DNA from: Spirodela intermedia
Lineage: Eukaryota; Streptophyta; Magnoliopsida; Alismatales; Araceae
Reading direction: 5' to 3'
DNA length: 64,000 nt
NCBI GenBank assembly: GCA_902729315.2
Contig: LR746274.1
Location: forward strand, 5,173,037-5,237,036
How positions within the stretch are numbered: the first letter of the stretch is position 1; each line of letters opens with the position of its first letter. Below the pieces are notes generated by a model. That model was not told where the DNA came from. It worked only from the letters and a program-made list of their open reading frames with translations, and did not search any database. The translations under genes were made by a program, and so were the position numbers. Shown here piece by piece: positions 11,111-22,398 of the stretch.

Positions 11111-14100
11111 GAGCAGACGTAGTAACTCGCAGCTTGTAAATTCCTGTGTTACTACTAACGTGAGTGAAGAAGGTACTGAAGTTGCTTACACACGAACGGA
11201 CAATCTAGTCTCCGTCTATCTTTACATTCCAAACATAGTAGGTGAGTTATGGGAACATTCTGATGAATATCAACCCCCTTAGTCTTTTGCATTTTTTTTC
11301 AGGCTACGTTTTCCGTGCATATTTTCATGTAAAATACTCCGAGGGATATTACCCATTGTTTCATTTTTTTTATTTATTTGGGATAATAGGGAGGTTCCTT
11401 CTGGCATGTATAGTATGAGGAAATGGATTCTCTGCGGAATGCCGGCCCCTGCTGCATTTTTTTGTATGATATATTGGGGAGAAGCAGCTGGCTTATGATT
11501 TTTTGGGGAAGAAGATGGTTAGTTCGTGCTTATAGTTTAGGGAACTGAATGTGTTGTGCCACTCTGTGTAACTTGCGTTTTCTAATGACAGATTAATATG
11601 CTCTTGGCGTTATCATTCTAAATGCTGTCAAATTTTTAAGAGTCCATGGTACTTAGTTTTAAATAGTTTCGTCTGTTCTTGTGTAAGTTTAAATGTTTCT
11701 GTCTACTTGTCAGACAAAATTCTAGGTTGAATCAATCTACACTTTAATGTTTCTAGTCTTGCTCTCCTTTTTTTTTCATATTTTTCATTTTTCTTTTGTA
11801 TTATATGTAACAACATATAATACAAATTTGACAAACACTCAAAGAAGCTGGTCGCTCATTCAAATGACGTTATGACAAACACTCAAATTTTATAAGCATA
11901 GCCATTTTATTTACGGGATATCAGTAACCGACCCTAAACTTAAGGTTTGTTTTTGTGTATAAATTAGTGGTCCACCTTCACAAAGGGATATTTAAATACC
12001 TTTCCTAGTTGCACTCTCATTCGTGGTACATCACATTTGCAGAACGATTGCACTTTTGTGTTATATTTATTGTGTAAATAAAGTCTTTAAGTTGGAAAGT
12101 ATGTGATTGTAGATCTTTTACTGTGGATTTTATTTCGTTCAATTCTCAATCATTAAAATGCTTATGTGCTTGCAGGATATATGAGAGTATTAATGAACTG
12201 TGTGGCCTTTGCCTTTTGCTTTGCAAACAAAAAGCTCTTCGTTGGTCTTTATTTTTTGATGTAACTTGTAACTTCCAATGTCAGAAGTTTTCATGCCTTT
12301 ACATCCTAGGCGTCAAAAACTATTACACTGAGTCGTTTTTGTCCTCAGTTTCCTGTGTGATGGCTTGGATGGTTGGTTTGCTCGCAAGCTAAATCAAGGT
12401 ACATCCTATCCTGACAGAGATATTATCTGATATATTTTCTTCACTCTTTTCTTTTTTATTTTATATATTTAAAATTCATAAAAAACATCGTTCTTACATG
12501 AAGATATATGTGAAAAACATACTGTCTCTCTATACCTCACCTTAATATCTAAAATACTGTACATCTCTGAGAACCACACTACTCTATCTAGCTGTTTTTT
12601 CCATTTCTGTTTTTTTTTTTCCATTCAGGGTTAATGGTCTAGTAGATCTTTGAGCTTCATCATCTCAATTGGACGAATTGTCATCATTTGTGGCACTTGA
12701 GTACATGATGAACAATTACACGCCCCCAAGCAGGATGAAATCAGTTTTCTTGCTCAAGCTCTCATTCTTTCCGAAACAGGAGAACCTCCCCTGGAACCCG
12801 GAAACTAAGTGGAGTCTCTATTTGTAGCTCAGTTTCAAGAATCATATATGAGTGATTCTACAATACTATTAAAGAAGAAATCACTTCACCAAACGTTTCC
12901 ACACATTCAACAGACTGGTCTCTTAGATTATGCCTGAAGAAACGCTCTACTTCATCATGCATGCAATCGCATTTTTTTGTTTATGTTTCTCCTCTAGATT
13001 TAATCAGTTCTCTTTTCTTTCGAAACTGATGTTACATGTCTTTGACACGTTGCTTCTTCCTCAAACAGTGTCTACTTTCGGTGCTGCATTGGATATGGTA
13101 ACGGACAGGTCCTTCATACAAGTTTCACAGCAAAAGATCTTCTCTTCAAAACCCTTGTTTTTTTCTTTTTTTTTTCTGCTTGAGTATTTTTGCAATTCAG
13201 ATATATACTTGATGCTTTCGCATTACACCTGAAAATCATACGGTACAGAATATAACTTGTGGCTCAAATATCCAGGGTCAGCACAGCTTGTTTACTGGTA
13301 ATCCTTTCACATATCTACAGGTGAAAAGTATTTTCATCATAGTAATACGTTACATCCATCTTGTCACATACATTACATCTCTGTCAAGTGGTGTAATCTT
13401 TCCTTTCTGTGTTACCACAGTCCTGGTCTGATCTTCCTCTCATTGCTTGCCTTGGACATTGCCAGCCACTGGCTACAAATGTACAGGTAATCCTCTTCCC
13501 CTAACACCTTGTTTATGGCAGAAGCGGACTTGAGCTGTTAAATGACTTTGTTTGATGGTCATTGCAGCACTTTACTCTCAGGCAGGGCTAGTCACAAGGA
13601 TATAGATGACTCCTCCCACTGGCTTTTGAGGGCATACTACAGGCATCGGTTACTCATGGGCTTCTGCTGTGTTGGGTCTGAGGTAAAAGATTCGGCTTTG
13701 TTTCATCTCTTCTCCCCCTTTGACTAAAGCAAGATTTCAACATGCTAGGTTACTTACATCAACTTATTCACTCTTGCTGGAAAGCAACCTGAAAGTGTGG
13801 TCAATGTAAGCTTCTTTCTCTCACTAGACTCTTATTTCTATTTAATTGATTAATTGATCATTGGGCATTGTTAAAATCCCATCTTTTTATGGCATTTCCT
13901 CTCTAGGTTATTGCGAATGTAGTGAAGCAGAGGCCTCCTTTCGTTGTTCCATTCATGTTGGCCCTCTTGGGTGAAGCAAGCAATTAATGCCTTGCAGGTA
14001 ATATAATTTATGCATCTATTGGAATTCATTCAACTCAGAAGAACAGTGCTTTCTTGGATGGCATTCTATGCCATGCCAGCTTTTGCCGATCTCAATTTAG

Positions 14101-14834
14101 GTTAGGATCAGACCAAACGATCGATTTATCTTTAATTGTGCAAGAAGAGCCCCTTAAAGTCCTGTAGGAGACGATGAAGAACACACAAGCAGAGAGAGAG
14201 AGAGAGACAGAGAGAGAGAGAGAGGGAGGAAGGGAGAGGGAGGGAGAGAGAGAGAGAGAGAGAATGGCACAGAAGAAAGATTATTGTGTGCTCAAGATCA
14301 ACAGCCCCACTGAATCTGCAATGCAAAAGCGATCACATATTCCCAGATGGAATCAGCCCCTTGATATATAAAGAGGTTCTCAGATCAGCATTCTTCACAA
14401 CAAAAAGCTTCTTACATCCTTGTATATTGAGCCATTTGTTTCTGTTCTTGCTGTTCATTATCTTTTGCCAAATGGTATTTGACTCAGATTTCAATTATGC
14501 GTTCCATCTCCAAGTAAATATTATGATGAATCTGCAGTCCCATCGAATGTATTATGTTCAAATAACTACACACATTACAAGATTGAGATCACTTCCTTAA
14601 TATATATATAGATATATATATAGATATATATATATATATATTCGGAAAATATGAGTGCTATTCGTCGCATGGGATTTGATTCAGCTTTAAATTATTAAAA
14701 AACATTAAAGAAAATAGATCTAAATTGAGATATTTGTGTGATTATAGGTTTGATCTGATTGAGGGTCACTCTGCTTTCAGATGAAGATGGCGGCTGATGC
14801 CTACGTGTCCCATGAAATGAAGAGAGGCATGTGA
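11111..14834 (+). CDS. PIS1: CDP-diacylglycerol-inositol 3-phosphatidyltransferase (phosphatidylinositol synthase), apparent frameshift in exon 9
   Basis: Role: joins CDP-diacylglycerol and myo-inositol to make phosphatidylinositol and CMP in ER membranes. Exons: 11111..11241, 12176..12260, 12349..12398, 13069..13108, 13276..13320, 13421..13486, 13568..13682, 13749..13805, 13907..13997, 14781..14834. Seen: VSVYLYIPNIVG; MRVLMNCVAFAFCFANKK; the full CDP-alcohol phosphatidyltransferase signature DGLDGWFAR...GAALDMVTD (DxxDGxxARx8GxxxDxxxD); RVSTACLLVILSHIYR; LALDIASHWLQMY; and a last exon MKMAADAYVSHEMKRGM. Phases join cleanly through exon 8. Exon 9 is 91 nt where a multiple of three is needed. 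The frame hits TAA at 13985-13987, although the expected VKQAINALQ is readable one frame over. The N-terminal exon is uncertain (see 10346-10644). This is either a real C-terminal truncation or an assembly error. Confidence 0.88.
14186..14264. repeat. GA microsatellite in the last PIS intron
   Basis: Interrupted (GA)n with GGGAG and GGAAG variants, lying between exons 9 and 10 of PIS. Confidence 0.95.
14598..14641. repeat. TA/GATA microsatellite in the last PIS intron
   Basis: Alternating TA with three GATATATATA phrases. Confidence 0.9.
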
Positions 14835-16070
14835 TCGAGCTTTTGATGGAAATATCGAAGTCAATATTGTGGTAAGGCGACTTTGTGAAATCTGGTCGAG
14901 TCCGTAATATTCCAATTATTTTTAATATCAAAATGTTTACTTATGATTTTTTAAGAAGAATGCTCTGCGAACATGGTGATATGGGGGGTTTATCTTGGAC
15001 TAAATTTGCCTTGCTTTAAGTATTATTTATATCAATTAATGATCGGGGATTAGGCGGGGGTGGGGGTGGCCTTGAGATAGGGGTTGGAGAAGAGGTCTGG
15101 AAATAGCCCTTCACGTTCACCTAAGAGGGAGAGAGAGAGAGAGAGAGAGTTGCATGCATTACAACCCAACATTGAATATCACGTTGGATGGGGAGAGAGA
15201 GGGCGGAAAGAGAGAGAATGAGGGAGTAAGAGGAAGCGGACGAAGAGATGGAGAGAGAAAGAGAAACCCAACATTAATATTACATGGAATGGGGAGAGAG
15301 AGTGGAAAGAGAGAATGGGATGGACGTAGAGAATAAGGGAGAGAGGAAGCGTACGAAGAGATGGAGAGAGAGAGAGAAGGGATATATTCGGAGCTATTTC
15401 TACTTTCGGCTGAAATTTCGGGAGAGGATCTTCAGCCGCAGTGTGGAAAGCCCAAATAAGATTATTATTGAAATTAATTTTTCGGAATAAATAAAATAAC
15501 ATTTTATTTTATTGATCAACATATTTTATATTAAATAATTATATTTCACGACCGTCATTTTTTATTTTACTCAATGAGAACCTACCCAAGGCTGGTCTTT
15601 TTCGGCCTTGGGCTTGGAAATGAAGCCCAGAAAAGGCCTGGCATCTATTGGGCTAGACCTAGGACTAGTAGGAGGTGGTCCAAAAGCCCACAACACGTTT
15701 TAGATCGCCGCCAATCTCTGACGATTTCCCACTTGTCATTATCTCTCCCATCCCCCCTCTCCATCTCATGCCATATACATACAGGCACTGTCTCTCTCAC
15801 TTCATGAGTTTTCTCAAGATCCGGGCCAAGTCGACTAGTCCGGCACGCCGACCCAGAACCTGCACTCTACACTGTCGAACAACTCTCTCTCTCTCTCTCT
15901 CTCTCTCCTCCCATCCCCCCCCACTTCCCCCAGGGTCTGGGTGCCCCACGAACCAGCGATTCTCCTATAAAGCTGGAGTACTTCAGTCTTCAGTTCGGCC
16001 TCGATCGAAACTCCCCTTCTCTCTCTCTTTTCCTCTCTCTTCTTTCTGTGCACTCTCGATCGCGCCTTAA
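14835..16070. other. Intergenic region and bHLH promoter/leader
   Basis: Contains a purine-rich tandem duplication (15129-15385) and an AT-rich stretch at 15480-15565. From 15590 to 15690 there are several GGGCTT, TTGGGCT and AAGCCCA words that resemble site II-type promoter elements. A CT-rich leader runs from about 15880 to 16050, just before the bHLH start. Confidence 0.55.
15129..15385. repeat. Purine-rich tandem duplication, period about 102 bp
   Basis: CCCAACATT followed by an AT phrase, ATGGGGAGAGAG and GAGGAAGCGNACGAAGAGATGG occurs at 15165 and again at 15267. It sits inside GA-rich sequence. Confidence 0.85.
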
Positions 16071-18293
16071 ATGTCCGGCTTCGCGTTCCAGAGGCACGAC
16101 CCCTTCGCCCTCGAAGAAGACCTCTTCCTCAGGGATCCCTCCTCCTGCCTCAACCTCCCGCTCCCGCCGCCGCAGCCCGGGTTCTTCTCCGGCGACACTT
16201 CCTTCCTCCCTTCCACCCTCAGTGGCTTCCCCGCCGCCTCCTCCTCCTCCTCGGAAACGATGCCCAGTCCGGCGGAGAAGAAGAGAAAGCAGACCCAGAG
16301 CGGTGACTCGGCACAATTCAACGTGGGCAGAAGAACCCGCTTTGATTTTTACACCTCCATACTTGATTTCATCAAGTTTTCTCATCTGGTTCAGCTTCTC
16401 CTTCGTCCTCCAATTTGCAGGATGCGGACGAGGCCAAGCGCAGGAAGCGGAGGAAAAGCGGGTCTCCGGCGAAGGAGGTGGCGGCGGCAGCAGCATGGGA
16501 GTTCCCCGCCGGGTATATTCATGTGAGGGCAAGGAGGGGCGAAGCAACCGATAGCCACAGTCTCGCAGAAAGGGTAATTTTAGAACACTCTTAAGAACAC
16601 ATTTTTATTGTATAACTCAAATTATAAGTCATCCCACACGCTGTTAATTAGTTTCAAGTTGAGCCCAAAAACAAATCTCTACCCTTCGATCGGCTAATGT
16701 CATAAATTAAATATTCATTTATTCATTTATTCATTTATTCATTTATTCATTTATTCATTTATTCATTTATTCATTTATTCATTTATTCATTTATTCATTT
16801 ATTCATTTATTCATTTATTCATTTATTCATTTATTCATTTATTCATTTATTCATTTATTCATTTATTTATTCATTTATTCATTTATTCATTTTATTCATT
16901 TTATTCATTTTATTCATTTATTCATTTATTCGGTACGGCTTCATTTTATTCATTTTATTCATTTTATTCATTTATTCATTTAAATTCATTTATTCATTTA
17001 TTCATTTATTCATTTATTCATTTATTCATTTATTCATTTATTCATTTATTCATTTATTCATTTATTCATTTATTCATTTATTCATTTATTCATTTATTCA
17101 TTTATTCATTTATTCATTTATTCATTTATTCATTTATTCATTTATTCATTTATTCATGAATTTTGAACATTTATTTACAATTCAGGGCTTGTGGCTACTA
17201 TCTCAAGTTTTACCTTGTGTCTTCCTCATAGGCAAGGAGGGGCAAGATAAGTGAGAAGATGAGGACTCTCCAAAGTCTCGTCCCCGGCTGCGACAAGGTG
17301 ACGACCAGCAAGGCCTCATCATCTTATTAGGGTTTTTAATAACTCAGATTGGCTCGATCCCTCGTAGTCTTTCCACAAGCTCTAATTGCGGTAAAAATAT
17401 GAAGTCATGAAACTTAAAACTAAGCAAGGGGAGTAGGGTTGACTTTTTAATGCCCATATCATTCGTTCTTGACATATCATGTTACCTATAAGTTGATTCT
17501 TAGGGGTGGACAATATTATTCGAATGTGGGAAGAAATTGCTTGATTTTGATGTTATTTATGGAAAGGATGCAATCATTTGTTTTACTTTTTATATTAGCA
17601 TATAATCTATGGTGCGGAAGGTAAATACTACTTTCTTTATCATATGATTGTTTAACGATTAGCCAGAAAACTTGTCGTATATGTCTATGTAAATATATAT
17701 ATATGCGTATCCGTCTTTGTTTCTCTCTCTAGAATGTGCACGGAAGGCCATGTTGATTTTGACTTAATCATGGTTTGCTTTGACACCTATTATATCGTAG
17801 TTGATTAAAGGAGTTTATGACGTCTCTAATGTTGGGTGTCAAATGGTGGAAGGTGATTGGTAAGGCCCTCATGCTTGATGAGATCATCAACTACGTGCAA
17901 TACTTGAGGAACCAAGTGGAGGTACCAACATTGCGGCCCTCTATGTTTCTCTCTCTTCTCTGTATCTAGCTTGAGTAACGATTGGGCAATTCATCATGAG
18001 GCAGTTCCTATCTTTCAAGTTGGATGCTCTTAATCCAGTGTTCTTCAGCTCTTACACGGATTTGGATCACCTGATCAAGTTAGAGGTATGATCATAGACC
18101 CCACATGTAGATCTTCACATGTCATATTTTTTAAAATTAAAATATCAGTATTTAATATTATCTTGTGCATGTTGGCATAAACCCACGTTATACTTATTTT
18201 TAGCTATTTACATTGGTATCAAAATTTGTGGTTATATTTTTACATTCTTAAATAATAAAGCGAATTTTCGAGCCCAATTTTTCCTTGTGTTCA

Positions 18294-18356
<63 letters not shown>

Positions 18357-18930
18357 GGTATTTTTCGGGCTTTTCTACAGCCTGTATCTGGTCGAGGCCC
18401 GGCCCAGCTCCTGGTTTTCCCCTACGGAGCCAGGCTAGAACACCTAGCCTACGATTTAGCCGAATATAGAAAACTTAGTTTGAATCATCGTTGACTTATC
18501 TTGAGCTGAGTAGGTAAAATATTTAGGGGTTTAATGGCGACGACTTTTTGTTTGAGATGGCAGAACGTAGAGATGCCGCCGGCGCCGCCACCCGCTCCTC
18601 AGCCGTCTCCCTTCTTCGACAATGGGGACGACGACCGTCTGGTACAGGAGTCTTCAGCGGCCCTGGTTTTCCTGCACGGCCAGGGCCCTCATGCCTTCCC
18701 TCAGGTCTCTCTGCATGGATTGCATTTACAGTAGAGAGAGAAAGAGTGAGAGAGAAAGAGAGAGAGGGGGACGGTGTGTCCTTTGAAAGATGTTCCCTGA
18801 CGGTGCACTGTGCTGCTTCTACGAGCACAGTACGACTATCAAACGCATCCGTCAGGTTTCTACATGGAGGAACAGTCAGGGGGGGGGGACGGAATGGAGA
18901 CTTTGTGGCATTCAAGACAGGAACTGACAC

Positions 18931-18969
<39 letters not shown>

Positions 18970-19387
18970 TGAGGTAACAATACACGGAGACAGTCAAGAG
19001 TCTGGGGTAGGGAGGGTTGGAAGGAGAGAGAAGAGAAATAGCGAGAGAGAGAGAGAGATCCTGAGGTAATAATACACGGAGACAGTCAAGAGTCTAGGGG
19101 TAGGGAGGGTTGGAAGGAGAGAGAAGAGACATAGAGAGAGAGAGGGAGAGAAATTTTGTGCCCTTCATAGATAGAGAGAGACTGGCAGAGAGGGCTAGTA
19201 AGAGAGGGAGAGGGAGAGGGAGAGAGAGAGAGTGGGGGAAGTGGGGGCTCCCATAGATATCGTCATTGACAAAGACCACTGTGTATGTGCATTTCAGGAA
19301 GGGGAGAGGAGCTACGCGATGCAACTGGGAGACCAGATGCGGGGCCTCCTCCATCAAGTGGAGCTCGGCATTTGCCCCTTCCAGTAG
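16071..19387 (+). CDS. bHLH transcription factor, BEE/HBI1/CIB-type subfamily
   Basis: Nuclear DNA-binding factor expected to bind E-box/G-box sites as a dimer. Exons: 16071..16322, 16421..16573, 17232..17297, 17853..17921, 18005..18085, 18564..18704, 19298..19387, all phase 0, giving 283 aa. Without the last splice the frame reads through to a stop at 18732-18734 (263 aa). Residues 1-84 are Pro/Ser-rich. A basic KRRKRRK stretch precedes WEFPAGYIHVRARRGEATD. The bHLH runs at about residues 124-180: SHSLAERARRGKISEKM (basic region and helix 1), LQSLVPGCDK, then VIGKALMLDEIINYVQYLRN (loop and helix 2). FLSFKLDALNP follows, as in this subfamily. The usual RREKIS is RRGKIS here. The start gives a family-like MSGFAFQRHDPF opening. 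The exact family member is not decided. Confidence 0.85.
16708..17157. repeat. Octanucleotide (ATTCATTT)n tandem repeat in bHLH intron 2
   Basis: About 450 bp of nearly perfect ATTCATTT units. A few variants occur around 16860-16985, where TTTATTCATT spacing shifts and a CGGTACGGC island is inserted. It lies in the intron between the two exons that split the basic region. Confidence 0.97.
18297..18355. repeat. CT microsatellite in bHLH intron 5
   Basis: A nearly pure CT tract between the exon ending at 18085 and the exon starting at 18564. Confidence 0.95.
18735..19240. repeat. GA-rich region with a 92-bp tandem duplication
   Basis: GATCCTGAGGTAA, ACACGGAGACAGTCAAGAG and GGGAGGGTTGGAAGGAGAG occur in the same order starting at 18965 and again at 19057 (period 92). 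GA runs flank both copies. Under the spliced model this region is the last bHLH intron; otherwise it is 3' UTR and spacer. Confidence 0.85.
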
Positions 19388-19405
19388 TTCGGGAAGGACA
19401 ACAAT

Positions 19406-19482
<77 letters not shown>

Positions 19483-20364
19483 CTCTTTCTCTATCTCTGC
19501 CTATCTCTCTATCAATCAGTCTATATCTATCCCTATCACAGGAGCAATTCCGAGAAGAGATGTATCTCATGATATCCAGTTCCCTCTCTCGTTCCAGCTC
19601 AACATTGGATCAGAGGAACACATCCCATGCTACCATCTCTCTCTAGCTCAAGAATGAACTGGATGGGGAACGTATCTGCTGCATCCCAGCACTCTCATGA
19701 TGTCTGCATGTATAAAAATTAATGTTTTTTTCCTATGATTAGGTTCCTTCTCCCGAGTTGGAGTAGAAAACGAGGAACATTCCCCATGCTACCCTCTCTC
19801 TGCATAGAAAATAACGTTTTTACTGTAGTTATCTTCCGTCTCCGTAAGTGGCGGACGAGGTGTGCTCTTCAAGCTCCGCTGCGTGGGGGAAGACTGACAT
19901 GACCAGCCACTGAAATCCCCGAGTGTCCTTGACTTCTCTCTCCTCTTTACTTTTTCAAATCCTTTGTCCCCCATGGTCGGCACCATTTAGCCACCACAAC
20001 GATCACATACATCCCCTCCGCAACAGTCGGCGGGGCTCCACCGGAGCCAGGGCTGCCCCTGGAGATAGCTTCTTCTCTCTGAGGAATCAAAATCCCAACT
20101 TTATGTTAAAAAAACCAGAATGTCAGCTCAAATAACTGCAGATACCGAGTATAATCTATTATTTAAAATGTACAGAGAGAGAGAGAGACAGAAGCCGGGG
20201 GAATGTGCGACTCTCCGTATTGACCAGGAGAGCGCCGTCAGGATAATATGGCTGTTTTTTAACCACAAATGATGGAAAATAAACAGCGTTTTTGTGCGGA
20301 TCGGTACGATAATCCTAAAGAATTAAATGATGGAAAATAAACAGAGAGCTGGTTGGTTGACTGG

Positions 20365-20400
<36 letters not shown>

Positions 20401-21040
20401 ATCGTGTCTTTTGTGCGGCGACGGGCGGGGATGACCCTGCCGACATGAGCTTGTGGGTTGCGGGCCACGGTCGGGTTGGTTGCTGGGGCCTGTACCATCG
20501 TGCCCGTATGGCGAACCTTGCTCCTTTGTCTGTGCATCGACAGACAGACAGACAGCTAGAGAGACACATAGCTAGAGAGAGAAAGAGAGAGAGAGAGAGC
20601 TCAGGTTCGACTGTATCTGGGAGGGAGGGGATGGTGCTTACGGGAGGACAGCTGTGCGACAATGAGCGAGCGTGCTGGAGAGATCAGAAGAAGAGGGAGC
20701 CTGTTTTGAGGTAGATAGATAGATAGATAGATAGATAGCGAGAGAGAGAGACAGAGAGATAGATACATACATACATAGATACATAGATACATGGATAGAG
20801 AGAGAGACAGAGAGAGAGAGAGAGAGCTATTCAAATTAGGGCGTTTCGGGTGGTAGATTCCACCGTTTGGACTCGTAGAAACTTCATTTAATGGGAGGGC
20901 CCCCCCTCCTTTGGACGTTCCCTTCAATATAGTCAGGGAGCTCCCCACGCCATGAATGGGGAGCACGAACCGGGCCCCGGTGGTGGCTCCCCAGCTCTGC
21001 TCGACTGCTCCGTCATGGCCTGACATAAAGAATCGCTCAG

Positions 21041-21104
<64 letters not shown>

Positions 21105-21247
21105 GATTTTTCTGTTAAAGCCCAGACTCGGCCCTCCTTGGACCCCTCCCGAAAACTACGTCGGCTCCTCACGAGTCGATGAGGCCAGCGCGTACTATGA
21201 TATTAAAACGTGTTCATACTAACAGAAGACATCATGCAGCTAAGAGG

Positions 21248-21296
<49 letters not shown>

Positions 21297-22320
21297 CTCT
21301 CTGTCTCTCTCGCTATCTATCTCGCTCTCTCGCTATCTCTCTCTCGTTATATTCATATATATATCTAATACAAATCTCCCTTCCTCTCTCCCTCTCTAGA
21401 TAGGTTAGATGATGCAAAGTTCCCGTTTGGGCATGTGTGACATTCAATGCATCGACATCCCATATGGCCGGTTTGTCCGCTTTCGGTTTCGCCATCTTCG
21501 AATAAGACAATGGAGTGAGAGAGAGAGAGAGAGAGAGAGAGGAGTCAGTCGACGCGATTTCACTGATGGTATTTTATCATAAAATCCTTAGAAGATGCAA
21601 CGATTTGCGCATGGATAGGGACGTAGGCCTGTCAATGGTTGCCCAATCTGGCCCGGCCCATTATTACCTTTTTTGGGTCTTCACATCAGCCTCAGGCTCA
21701 CTCACAGAGCGAGAGAGATAGAAAGAGAGAGGCCTAGCGTCACTGCTTCTCCTGCCATCATACAAAGGAATGATTTTATGATGAACCCCCCCTACATTTT
21801 CTTGCTTGCTTCAGAACCCTAAAACTTCTGGGAATGATTTGGCCTTGATTGCCGTGGCCATGTTTTACGATGTATTTTAAAAAACTGTATTTTTTTAATT
21901 ATGTTTATATTTGAAACCTCTTCAAACGACTGGACCCTTGACAACCGCGGGTATAGACCAGTGACAAGGATTATCTTTCTGTGACCCATAAAATCTTATT
22001 AATTTTCTTTAAACCCCATTTTTTTAAAAAAATAGTTATTTTCTCATACTCTCCACCATCCGTGCCAACCACTGCATTTTTGTTCAAAAATTTAATATTT
22101 GGATTTATACCCTTAAAATATAGCATGCAGTATAGCTAGTGACGTATATCCAACAGTTTATCTTTAGGCGATCCGTTTGGAAAAAGAAAAAAAGGAGGGA
22201 GTGTTGCACAAAATCCCGCCTGTATATATATACTGATCCTCGTTCCATCCTGCCTCCTGGTACACGGACTTTGGCGCCATGGGAGCTCTTCCGGAGCTCG
22301 TCTTATTCCTCGGCTGGGGG
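19388..22320. other. Microsatellite-dense spacer between bHLH and FUS3
   Basis: Contains CT tracts at 19406-19479, 20369-20396, 21042-21103 and 21252-21345. GA, GATA and ACAT runs lie at 20541-20600 and 20711-20827, with a shorter GA run at 21517-21540. The sequence between them shows no recognisable protein or RNA gene. Long frames here are Ser-Leu or Arg-Glu products of the repeats. Confidence 0.8.
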
Positions 22321-22385
22321 TAGAGAGAGAGAGAGAAAGGTGGAGAGGTAGAGAGGTAGAGAGGTAGAGAGAGAGAGAGAGAGAG
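22321..22385. repeat. GA microsatellite just downstream of the FUS3 stop
   Basis: Interrupted (GA)n with GGTAGAGA units, ending about 14 bases from the FUS3 stop codon. It probably lies in the FUS3 3' UTR. Confidence 0.9.
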
Positions 22386-22398
22386 GAGGGACGCCGCC

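Noticed and set aside
16708-17157. CRISPR-like array
   Set aside because: It is a simple octanucleotide tandem repeat with no spacers, in a plant intron.
19094-19570. 158-codon minus-strand frame with Arg-Glu repeats, and its Ser-Leu plus-strand partners
   Set aside because: Coded by the CT/GA tract; no domain.
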